The notes under the pieces: model-generated
Seen by the model: only the letters and a program-made list of their open reading frames with translations
The model's database searches: none
What the model was told of the DNA's origin: nothing
Made by a program: the position numbers and the translations under genes
Shown: positions 15,617 to 22,427 of the stretch, in pieces
Layout: the number at the start of each line of letters is the position of its first letter
Numbering within the stretch: position 1 is the first letter of the stretch
Origin: Bradyrhizobium sp. SRL28
Lineage (GTDB): Bacteria; Pseudomonadota; Alphaproteobacteria; Rhizobiales; Xanthobacteraceae
Direction of reading: 5' to 3'
Assembly (NCBI RefSeq): GCF_018596315.1
Contig: NZ_JAHEAG010000012.1
Location: forward strand, 113,042 to 177,041
Length of the DNA: 64,000 nt

Positions 15617-17890
15617 ATGTCTTCCACGCCAGCCACAGCCATACAGCGGCGTCGCGCCCTTCTGCTGGCTTCGACTTTTCTCATGCCGACCCTCTTGCTG
15701 GGTATCTCTGCTGCAAGTGCGCAGCAAGCCGCATCGTCGGATCAGTTGCCGCCGATCGAGGTCAATCCACCCGGCGACGCGAACCGGACCCGGGCCAAAC
15801 CCGCCACCGACCAGACCTCGACCTCGCGCCGCGTCGTGCCTCGCACATCTCGGAGGGTCGACCCCAACGCCGTTCCGGCGCCCGGCCCGGCGGCGGACTC
15901 GTTCTCGACCGGCGCTGGCGCTGTCCGGCAATTCAACGGCATCGTCGGAACATCGACCGCGGTCATAACAGCGCAGGATATCGCGAGTTCGCCGGCCTAC
16001 ACCGTGCAGGAAATCATCGCGCAGACGCCGGGCGTGCAGCTGACGAGCCTGTTTGGCGGCGTTAATGGCGCAAGGACCAGTGTCGACCTCCGTGGCTTCG
16101 GTGCGTTCGCCTCCTCCAATACCCTGCTCCTCATCAATGGACGCAGGGTCAATGACGTCGACATACAAGGCGTGGATTTCTCGACCATTCCGCGCGATTC
16201 GATCGAGCGCATCGAGATCACTCGCGGCAACAGTGGCGCAGTGCTGTACGGCGACAATGCCATCGGCGGCGTCATCAACATCGTCCTGAAGAACGGCGTC
16301 GGCGGCCCGCCGGTCGCGATCCGCGGCGAGGCCGGCGTCGGATCGTTCAACCAGCGGCAGGCCTCGGTTTCGGCCGCGACCAATTACGGACCATGGTCGA
16401 CGTCGTTCTATGGCAACGGCATCAAGTCCGACGGCTATCGAGTCAACAACGCCCTCGACCAGCGCAACGGCGTCGGCAATTTGAACTACACCACACCCGG
16501 CCTCACCGCGTTCCTGACACTGACAGGCGACGACCAGAAGCTCGGTTTTCCCGGCGGCCGCACGGTTGATCCGTCGATTGGCCTGAACCAGCTCATCACC
16601 AACCGCCGCGGCACCAATACCCCGTTCGACTACGGCAACCAGCAAGGCGCCAACGCCACCGCCGGCTTCACCAAGACCTTGATGAACGGCGTCGACCTCA
16701 TCGTCGATGGCGGCGTGCGGGACAAGAAACAGCAAGCGGGGTTCTTCGGCCTGCTGCCGACGATCCCGTTCAACTATGTCGACAGCCACCTGCAGACCTG
16801 GTCGATCACGCCCCGCTTGAGCATCAGGAACGTGATGTTCGGAATGCCTTCGACCATCCTGACCGGCGTTGATTATTATGACGCGACCTATCACTCAGAG
16901 CGCCCGGTCGCCAAAGGCATGATTCCCATTCACACCTACGATTTGTCGCAGCAAACGCTCGCCGGGTACTTTCAGCAAACCATCGGACTGTTACCGACGA
17001 CAGATTTTTCATACGGCGGTCGCCTTCAACGGACCACCCTGAAAGCCCGGGACATCCTCCAGAACGATCCGAACTGCGCGATATTCTTTACGTGCAGCGT
17101 CCAGAACTTCCCGCTTGACAGCGAGGAAGGCCAATACGCGCTGCATATCGGCCTCGAACATCGACTCAATAATGTCTTTTCGGTATTCGGTCGCGCCGCG
17201 CGCGCGTTCCGCACGCCGAACGTCGATGAAAGGCTCTCCTCGGGTCCCGCCTTCGATCCCTTCTTCAACGCGCTTCCCGGCGACTTCAGGCTGAAGACCC
17301 AGACCTCTCATGACATCGAGGGCGGCGTTCGCATCAAGTCCGGACCGCTCGAAGTCCAATCGAGCATCTACAACATGGACCTCGAGAACGAGCTCCAGTT
17401 CAACCCGGTACAGCGCTTCAACGTCAATCTTGACCCGACCCGCCGTTACGGCTCGGAGACCAGCGCGTCGTTTCGCGTCAGCGATACCGTGCAGTTGCGC
17501 GGCGGCATGGCCTATACCCGTGCGGTGTTCCGCGAAGGCCCGTTTGCCGGCAACGACGTTCCGCTGGTGTCCCGCTACACTGGCAGCGCCGGCGTCAGCT
17601 GGAATATCTGGCAGAACTATCTCGTCGCCGACGCCACCGTGCGTGCCTGGAGCGAGCGCTTCATGGACAATGATCAGGCCAATACCCAGCGCCTGATTCC
17701 CGCGAGCGCAACGGTCGATTTCAAGCTGAGCGGCGCGTACGAGCGCTTCTTCTGGTCGGTCTCCGTCAACAATATCTTCGACGCGCTGTACTACGACTAC
17801 GCCGTCGCGAGCATGTTCACGCCCGGCCGCTTCTCGGCCTATCCCTTGCCCGGCCGAACCTACATGGTGAAGGCCGGCGCGACGTTCTGA
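15617..17890 (+). CDS. btuB: TonB-dependent outer-membrane receptor, probable cobalamin receptor (BtuB-like)
   Basis: The preferred ATG at 15617 has a GAGG 9 bases upstream; an in-frame ATG at 15599 would add six residues. A signal peptide (RRRALLLASTFLMPTLLLG) is followed by a TonB-box-like LPPIEVNPP and a Pro/Arg-rich linker of about 60 residues. The plug domain contains VQEIIAQTPGVQL and LLLINGRRVNDVDIQGVDFS. The barrel follows, and the end GRTYMVKAGATF has the terminal phenylalanine typical of beta-barrel proteins. At 757 residues it is larger than E. coli BtuB. The riboswitch upstream makes corrinoids the likely ligand. A GC-rich hairpin follows the stop. Confidence 0.88.
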   Translation: MSSTPATAIQRRRALLLASTFLMPTLLLGISAASAQQAASSDQLPPIEVNPPGDANRTRAKPATDQTSTSRRVVPRTSRRVDPNAVPAPGPAADSFSTGAGAVRQFNGIVGTSTAVITAQDIASSPAYTVQEIIAQTPGVQLTSLFGGVNGARTSVDLRGFGAFASSNTLLLINGRRVNDVDIQGVDFSTIPRDSIERIEITRGNSGAVLYGDNAIGGVINIVLKNGVGGPPVAIRGEAGVGSFNQRQASVSAATNYGPWSTSFYGNGIKSDGYRVNNALDQRNGVGNLNYTTPGLTAFLTLTGDDQKLGFPGGRTVDPSIGLNQLITNRRGTNTPFDYGNQQGANATAGFTKTLMNGVDLIVDGGVRDKKQQAGFFGLLPTIPFNYVDSHLQTWSITPRLSIRNVMFGMPSTILTGVDYYDATYHSERPVAKGMIPIHTYDLSQQTLAGYFQQTIGLLPTTDFSYGGRLQRTTLKARDILQNDPNCAIFFTCSVQNFPLDSEEGQYALHIGLEHRLNNVFSVFGRAARAFRTPNVDERLSSGPAFDPFFNALPGDFRLKTQTSHDIEGGVRIKSGPLEVQSSIYNMDLENELQFNPVQRFNVNLDPTRRYGSETSASFRVSDTVQLRGGMAYTRAVFREGPFAGNDVPLVSRYTGSAGVSWNIWQNYLVADATVRAWSERFMDNDQANTQRLIPASATVDFKLSGAYERFFWSVSVNNIFDALYYDYAVASMFTPGRFSAYPLPGRTYMVKAGATF

Positions 17891-17897
17891 CCGGAAT

Positions 17898-17926
17898 AGC
17901 CGGTTCGGCCTCCTGCCGGACCGGCT
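17898..17926 (+). terminator. GC-rich hairpin after the TonB receptor gene
   Basis: AGCCGGTTCGG (17898-17908) pairs with CCGGACCGGCT (17916-17926) apart from one G-T wobble, 8 bp after the receptor stop. There is no clear T-run, so it may be a message stabiliser rather than a full intrinsic terminator. Confidence 0.5.
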
Positions 17927-18236
17927 TGTGACGGGACGGTATTCTCCTTTGGCACTGCCGGTGCTTACCGGCCAGCCGCCCACGGCGGTGGCCAGTGACC
18001 GCCGAGGCCGGCAGCGTCCGCATTGCGTTGCGCAGGGCCAGGCGTCAGCGGCGCTTGCCAGCTTCAATTCTGCGAGTTCCGACGAAAGCGACGATGAGGT
18101 GGCTCCTCATCAAAATGGCTAATTTGACAAGAAACGGCACCTTTTTCGACCGAAAATAACATCCTCTGCGCCCAGATCCGTGGTAAACCGCCCCAAAACC
18201 GCTCGACGATATCTGTCGTGATTTCAGAGGTATGAC
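17927..18236. other. Intergenic region without a recognised gene
   Basis: I find no coding-like frame with a ribosome site here. The second half becomes AT-richer (18115-18170), which suits a promoter for the two small genes that follow. I could not pick convincing -35/-10 boxes. Confidence 0.5.
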
Positions 18237-18476
18237 ATGAACGATGAGCCGAAGAGCGCCGCGGAACTGAAAGAGATCAGGCTGAATCGCAAGCGCGCCC
18301 AGGAAGTCGAAGGCATCAAGGCAATGGCCGAAATCGCGGCCGCCGACGTCGCGATCCGAAAGCGGACCGAGAAATTGCGCGCACTGCGTCTGGCAAAGGA
18401 AGCGGCCGACCGCGAAAACCCGCCGGAACCGGCGGTCAAGACCAAGGCCAAGACCAGGGCCGCGAAAAGAGGCTGA
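18237..18476 (+). CDS. Small basic helical protein of unknown function, first of a similar pair
   Basis: The 79-residue protein has the GC-rich third positions of real genes and an AGAGGT ahead of its ATG. It is dominated by charged helix: LKEIRLNRKRAQEVEGIKAM, then KLRALRLAKEAADRENP, then a lysine-rich tail (KTKAKTRAAKRG). The segment KLRALRLAKEAA recurs almost exactly in the next gene (KLKALRLAREAA), so the two look like diverged duplicates. There is no signal peptide, cysteine or known domain. The basic tail could bind nucleic acid, but this is a guess. The stop is 6 bp before the next ATG, so they form an operon. Confidence 0.65.
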   Translation: MNDEPKSAAELKEIRLNRKRAQEVEGIKAMAEIAAADVAIRKRTEKLRALRLAKEAADRENPPEPAVKTKAKTRAAKRG

Positions 18477-18482
18477 CCTGAA

Positions 18483-18773
18483 ATGACGAAAGAGGATCGT
18501 GATCGCGCCCAGGCACGCGCCGACAAGGTGGCAAGGGCGGCCCAGGACGCGAGATCCGGCAAGGCCGAACGCGACGCTTCGGCAAAGGCCGTGCTCGACA
18601 ATATGGCGAAGCTGAAGGCGTTGCGGCTTGCGCGCGAGGCAGCCGAGCCGCAACGTGCTCCCGCCGCGAAGGCCGCAAAGAAGGCGCCCGCCGGCGCCAA
18701 GCGGTCGAACGAGAAGCCGGTGGCCCTGTCCGACTGGCTGGCGAGTCAGCAGAACGGCGGACGACGAACCTGA
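18483..18773 (+). CDS. Small basic helical protein of unknown function, second of a similar pair
   Basis: The 96-residue protein is rich in Ala, Lys and Arg. It has a helical first half (RDRAQARADKVARAAQDARS), the shared segment KLKALRLAREAAEPQ, an alanine/lysine histone-like stretch (APAAKAAKKAPAGAKR) and a C-terminal ALSDWLASQQNGGRR. It follows its relative by 6 bp. A minus-strand frame covers the same bases, but codon bias favours the plus strand. A set of short tandem repeats starts directly after its stop. I do not recognise the family. Confidence 0.65.
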   Translation: MTKEDRDRAQARADKVARAAQDARSGKAERDASAKAVLDNMAKLKALRLAREAAEPQRAPAAKAAKKAPAGAKRSNEKPVALSDWLASQQNGGRRT

Positions 18774-18826
18774 GGCAGGACTCTTAGGCAGGGGCTCTTA
18801 GGCAGGACTCTTAAATACGACTCTTA
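18774..18826. repeat. Four short tandem units ending in CTCTTA
   Basis: Directly after the stop come GGCAGGACTCTTA, GGCAGGGGCTCTTA, GGCAGGACTCTTA and AATACGACTCTTA, a 13-14 bp period. Low-copy tandem arrays like this arise by slippage. Here the array separates the small-protein operon from a hairpin and may vary in length between strains. Confidence 0.8.
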
Positions 18827-18835
18827 CGGGTGTCT

Positions 18836-18892
18836 CGTCATGCCCAGGCAAAAGCGCGAAGCGCGTCTTCGCGCTTCTGCCCGGCTGTGACG
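18836..18892. repeat. Palindromic hairpin element between convergent genes
   Basis: A perfect stem AAGCGCGAAG (18852-18861) / CTTCGCGCTT (18867-18876) is nested inside GGCA/TGCC and an outer CGTCATGCCC / CCGGCTGTGACG. It lies between the small-protein operon and the convergent gene at 18919-19161, a likely bidirectional terminator of REP type. Confidence 0.65.
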
Positions 18893-18918
18893 AAAAGTAA
18901 AGTCGGAGATCCGCAGCG

Positions 18919-19161
18919 TTAGGCCGGCCCCGGCCAATCGATCATCGAACGCGTCTTGTTCTCGGCATCATAGACCTGAACCTGAAGCATCTGAAATTTG
19001 TTCTTCAAGGCCATGCCCGCCTCTTCGGCGGCCTCAACCGTGTCGTGATGCGACTTGAAATGACCGTCCACCACCAGCGAGTAACCGCTGGTCGGCGCCT
19101 TGTCGGCGCGGATGGTTTTGCGCGGCTGCGGTTCGTCCGCCGCAGGGCGGGGCTTCTTCAT
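18919..19161 (-). CDS. Small conserved-looking hypothetical protein
   Basis: The 80-residue protein has a basic, proline-rich start (KKPRPAADEPQPRKTIRADK). A compact domain follows: TSGYSLVVDGHFKSHHDT, then VEAAEEAGMALKNKF, then LQVQVYDAENKTRSMIDWPG. It reads like a small alpha/beta domain. A GGAG lies about 8 bases before the ATG. There is no signal peptide. I do not recognise a function. Confidence 0.6.
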   Translation of the reverse strand: MKKPRPAADEPQPRKTIRADKAPTSGYSLVVDGHFKSHHDTVEAAEEAGMALKNKFQMLQVQVYDAENKTRSMIDWPGPA

Positions 19162-19265
19162 GATGGCTCCGTGTGAACGCCCTTTTGGACTGAACGCCTC
19201 AAAAAGGGCAGGAAAGTTCTTGTGGTCAGCGGTAACATGCCGGCCAAACCAAATCAGATTGAGAT

Positions 19266-19290
19266 CATGCCGATACTCCGAATCGGCATG
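19266..19290. promoter_or_regulatory. Perfect 9-bp inverted repeat upstream of a small acidic gene
   Basis: CATGCCGAT (19266-19274) and ATCGGCATG (19282-19290) flank ACTCCGA. It lies 38 bp before the ATG at 19329 in the 167-bp divergent region. It could be an operator or an RNA hairpin in the leader. Confidence 0.4.
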
Positions 19291-19328
19291 CAGAGCAACG
19301 TCGATTCATCCGACGAAAAAGGCATCAC

Positions 19329-19493
19329 ATGGGCGGAACCGGCAGGAAGAACGAGCCTCCCGCGCCTCCGAAGCAAGGCGACGACAAGCCGAAGAAACCG
19401 GAGCGTGCGCCGATCGAGGATGACGACTATGAGGACGGCGACATCGCCACGCCGAAGCGCGACCGCCACGGCAATGATGATGAGCCGTTGTAG
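19329..19493 (+). CDS. Small charged, disordered-type protein (54 aa)
   Basis: ATG at 19329 opens a 54-codon frame with high third-position GC. The product is nearly all Lys, Pro, Asp, Glu and Gly: GRKNEPPAPPKQGDDKPKKP, then an acidic patch IEDDDYEDGD, then TPKRDRHGNDDEPL. Such composition suggests an intrinsically disordered protein. There is no strong ribosome site. It is divergent from the 80-residue gene, with an inverted repeat between them. Function unknown. Confidence 0.5.
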   Translation: MGGTGRKNEPPAPPKQGDDKPKKPERAPIEDDDYEDGDIATPKRDRHGNDDEPL

Positions 19494-19508
19494 CGCGGCC
19501 GGCAATTC

Positions 19509-19627
19509 GTAGGGTGGGCAAAGCGACTTGTCCGCCGTAGCTCAAAGAGCGAAGGCGGAAGCGTGCCCACCATTCAGGTTCATTGTCGAGGATAGATGGT
19601 GGGCACGCTGCGCTCTGCCCACCCTAC
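19509..19627. repeat. Dispersed palindromic repeat, family 3 (copy A)
   Basis: It begins GTAGGGTGGGCAAAGCG and ends with the inverted CTCTGCCCACCCTAC; inner arms are GCGTGCCCACCAT and ATGGTGGGCACGC. Other copies are at 30671-30763 and 45702-45788. The stop codon of the ATP-grasp gene (19624-19626) lies inside its right arm. Confidence 0.85.
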
Positions 19628-20874
19628 GGCTCACGCGCCAAACCCTCGATCACACGAATGCTCTTCAGATCGAGCAGATGCGCGCCAAATCCGCCGCGCG
19701 CGAGTTTGATCGCTGACTTCGGCGAAGCCAGCAGCAATGCCGCCGTCACCGCAAGCGGCACGGCGCTGATCCAGTCCGCTTTCACCGGCGTGAGCTCTTC
19801 AGTGCTGCCGGCATAGGGGCCGCTGTTCGCAAACAGGCGCCAACATTCCCTGGCAATATCGCGGCGCGTCCCACCTCGCGCGCCACACCCGAGCAGCGCC
19901 TGCATCGCCAGATGCGTGCGTACGCCTTCGCGTCCCTCGGGCAATGCTGCCGGCATCTCGCCCAGCGAGATCCGAAGCAGGAGCCCGACCAGATCGACAC
20001 CCGCGCGATACGCGTTCATTGGCTCGACCAGGCGCGGATTGCAATCGATCAGCAATGGCGTGTCACCATCATCAGGCATGATGTAGTCGATCGACAGCGC
20101 ACCGTGCCAATCGAGCGCTTGTCCGATCCTTTCGAGATGAGCGCGCACGACGGGCCGCCTCATGCTCTGCTTGATCGCCTCGCCGCCGCCGACACCAGCC
20201 GCGATCTGCCGATAGGCATGAAAGCCGAACATTTGGCCGCGGCAAAACACCGACTGCGCCTTCTCGGTCGTGCCCGCGACAAGGTCCTGCACCAAGACTT
20301 CATCGGCGAATGCGTCGCAGGCTGCAAGATCGTGCAGCGCGCCTTCGAGATCGTCGTCGCTGCGTATGAACCAGATGCCGCGGCTCGCGGTGCCGACCGA
20401 CGTTTTGACGACGGAAGGAAATCGGACGGCTTCACGCAATTGCTGCGCCGACGTCACGATGCGCGTCGGCGGCTGTGGCAGTCCCAATCGATCTAGCAGC
20501 CGGCTGAAGCCTGCCTTGCTGTGCGCGGTGCGGTAGCTTGCGAAGCCCGGCAGCGCGACACCGGTGCAGCCTTCCACGCGCTGCTTCGCCCGGGCGAACA
20601 AAAATCCCTGCTCATGCGTCGGCAGCAGCACGTCGAATTTCCCGTCGGCCAGCCGCTGCTCGATGAAGGCCAGATAACCGGCGGGGTCATCCCGAAGTCC
20701 AGGGCAGCGGTGAAATTTTCGGACGAAGCCCGAGAACCGCGAAAGGCACCACGGCGAGGGATCGCAGACCTCGACGTGATGGCCCGAAAGACCCAGAATC
20801 GTAATCGCCTCCCGGGCCGAGGTAGAGGAACCTTCGGAGACAAGCACCCGGAGCGATTTTGCGGGATCAGGCAT
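19624..20874 (-). CDS. ATP-grasp domain protein of unknown substrate
   Basis: The 416-residue protein opens with a Rossmann-like pre-ATP-grasp domain (LRVLVSEGSSTSAREAITIL). The ATP-grasp domain follows: FPSVVKTSVGTASRGIWFI supplies the glycine-rich loop, VLVQDLVAGTTEKAQSVFC the central strand, and DTPLLIDCNPRLVEPMNAYR the metal-binding Asp/Asn. ATP-grasp enzymes ligate a carboxylate to an amine or thiol through an acyl phosphate. The layout resembles carbamoyl-phosphate-synthase-like ligases acting on single small molecules. No partner enzyme is adjacent. The 3' end including the stop lies in a dispersed repeat, so the last residues (GLAREP) may have been altered by its insertion. Confidence 0.8.
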   Translation of the reverse strand: MPDPAKSLRVLVSEGSSTSAREAITILGLSGHHVEVCDPSPWCLSRFSGFVRKFHRCPGLRDDPAGYLAFIEQRLADGKFDVLLPTHEQGFLFARAKQRVEGCTGVALPGFASYRTAHSKAGFSRLLDRLGLPQPPTRIVTSAQQLREAVRFPSVVKTSVGTASRGIWFIRSDDDLEGALHDLAACDAFADEVLVQDLVAGTTEKAQSVFCRGQMFGFHAYRQIAAGVGGGEAIKQSMRRPVVRAHLERIGQALDWHGALSIDYIMPDDGDTPLLIDCNPRLVEPMNAYRAGVDLVGLLLRISLGEMPAALPEGREGVRTHLAMQALLGCGARGGTRRDIARECWRLFANSGPYAGSTEELTPVKADWISAVPLAVTAALLLASPKSAIKLARGGFGAHLLDLKSIRVIEGLAREP

Positions 20875-21009
20875 ATCGGATCATTGCCGCGCCGGGGCGC
20901 CTTTGTCTCCCGATTTGGTGATGCAATCGGCGTGTCCTTGCGCTCCGCCGGGGCAGCCATGCAGCGGTATTCATGGACAAATAACGGCTGGACGATATTT
21001 TCGCCGCAG

Positions 21010-21115
21010 CCTGGAGCCTTTTCCGTTCCGATGGAATCGGAACGGGGCTCTAGATTTTTGATTTGACGCGTTTTCGTGGACCGCGAACCGGTCCCCACTT
21101 CGCTGGAAAACGCTT
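21010..21115. repeat. Composite palindromic repeat, family 6 (forward copy)
   Basis: Two hairpins stand side by side: CCGTTCCGAT (21023-21032) with ATCGGAACGG (21036-21045), and GCGTTTTC (21068-21075) with GAAAACGC (21106-21113). A degenerate copy in reverse orientation lies at 41727-41816. It ends 36 bp before the MFS gene and may form part of its leader. Confidence 0.75.
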
Positions 21116-21150
21116 CAGCCGCCGAAAGTGACACGGGAATTTGAGCTGAC

Positions 21151-22365
21151 ATGGTCGACGTTCTAGCCGCACCGCAACAAGCCAAGGCGGACACATCGCT
21201 GCGCACGCTCGCTGCGATTTCGGTCGCCCATTGGGTCAGCCATTTCCACCTCTTCGTGCTGCCGATGCTGTTTCCGTTCCTCAAAGAACAACTCGGCGTC
21301 GGCTATATCGAGCTCGGTTTCGCGCTGACCGTCTTCGGCGTCGTCTCCGGCCTGACGCAGGCCCCGATCGGTTATCTCGCCGACCATATCGGCGCGCGAA
21401 AAGTCCTGCTGATCGGGCTCACCGTCGGCGGCCTGGCGCTGATCATGCTCGGCTTGCATCTGAGTTACGTTTCGCTGATCGTCAGTGCCGCCCTGCTCGG
21501 CCTTGCCAACAGCGTCTATCACCCGTGCAACTATGCGATCCTGTCGACGCATATGGACGAAGCGCGGATGGGCCGGGCATTTTCGGTCCACACCTTTGCG
21601 GGCTTCCTTGGCGGCGCGGTGGCGCCCGCGATCATGGCCGCGCTGGTGGCAACTGTCGGCGGTCTCGGCGCGCTGATCGTGGCCGGTGCGGTCGGCCCGG
21701 TGGTGGCGCTGCTATTGATTGCCGTCGGCATTCCCGATGCGAGCTCGGCCGATCGCAAGACCGATGGCGCGCCGGCGCCACAGCAGAGCATCGTCACGCC
21801 GGCCATCATCGTGCTGACGATCTTCTTCATGCTGCTCGGCCTGTCCAATGCCGGCATCAGCAATTTCGGCGTCGTTGCGCTGATGAGCGGCTATGGCGTG
21901 ACATTCTCCGCCGCCAACATCGCGCTGACCGCCTTTCTCGGCGCCAGCGCCGTCGGCGTGCTGGCCGGCGGCTACCTCGCCGACCGCACCCAGCGGCACG
22001 GCAATGTCGCCGCCGCGTGCTTTGCGATCAACGCCGTCATCATCACGGTCATTGCGACGATCAACCTGCCGTCGGCCGTGCTGACCGCCGCGATGGGACT
22101 GGCCGGATTTCTCGGTGGCGTCATCGCGCCCTCGCGCGACATGCTGGTTCGCAACGCCGCACCGGCGGGCGCGGCGGGCCGCGCGTTCGGCATCGTCTCC
22201 ACCGGCTTCAATTTCAGCGGCATCCTCAGCCCGCTATTGTTCGGCTGGATCATGGACCAACACCTCCCGCATTGGGTGTTCGGCGCGTCCGTCGCCTTCA
22301 TGGTGCTGACCGTCCTGCTGGCGCTGGTGACCGACCGCAAGCCGGCGGAACCCGCCAGGACGTAA
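21151..22365 (+). CDS. MFS transporter (FSR/YbfB-like 12-helix type)
   Basis: The 404-residue protein has about twelve hydrophobic segments and the MFS loop motif GYLADHIGARKVLLIGL between helices 2 and 3; a second-half counterpart is GGYLADRTQRHG. Histidines and aromatics in the first helix (AHWVSHFHLFVLPML) resemble the fosmidomycin-resistance-type branch of the superfamily. Substrate cannot be read. It is followed 62 bp later by an amidohydrolase, so the pair may import and hydrolyse, or export, related compounds. Confidence 0.85.
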   Translation: MVDVLAAPQQAKADTSLRTLAAISVAHWVSHFHLFVLPMLFPFLKEQLGVGYIELGFALTVFGVVSGLTQAPIGYLADHIGARKVLLIGLTVGGLALIMLGLHLSYVSLIVSAALLGLANSVYHPCNYAILSTHMDEARMGRAFSVHTFAGFLGGAVAPAIMAALVATVGGLGALIVAGAVGPVVALLLIAVGIPDASSADRKTDGAPAPQQSIVTPAIIVLTIFFMLLGLSNAGISNFGVVALMSGYGVTFSAANIALTAFLGASAVGVLAGGYLADRTQRHGNVAAACFAINAVIITVIATINLPSAVLTAAMGLAGFLGGVIAPSRDMLVRNAAPAGAAGRAFGIVSTGFNFSGILSPLLFGWIMDQHLPHWVFGASVAFMVLTVLLALVTDRKPAEPART

Positions 22366-22427
22366 ACTACCTGCCGATGCATTCCTGAGTCTCATCCCCG
22401 GCGGTTGACTGTACGGGGGGACGTCGG

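Noticed and set aside
17009..18067. Minus-strand frame opposite the TonB receptor
   Set aside because: Antisense shadow; the receptor has plug, barrel and terminal phenylalanine.
18045..18653. Minus-strand frame of 202 codons over the two small basic genes
   Set aside because: Codon third positions favour the plus strand, and the plus-strand genes share a repeated protein motif and have ribosome-site-like sequences.
18774..18826. Tandem units considered as a CRISPR-like array
   Set aside because: Units are only 13-14 bp and directly abutting, with no spacers and no cas genes.
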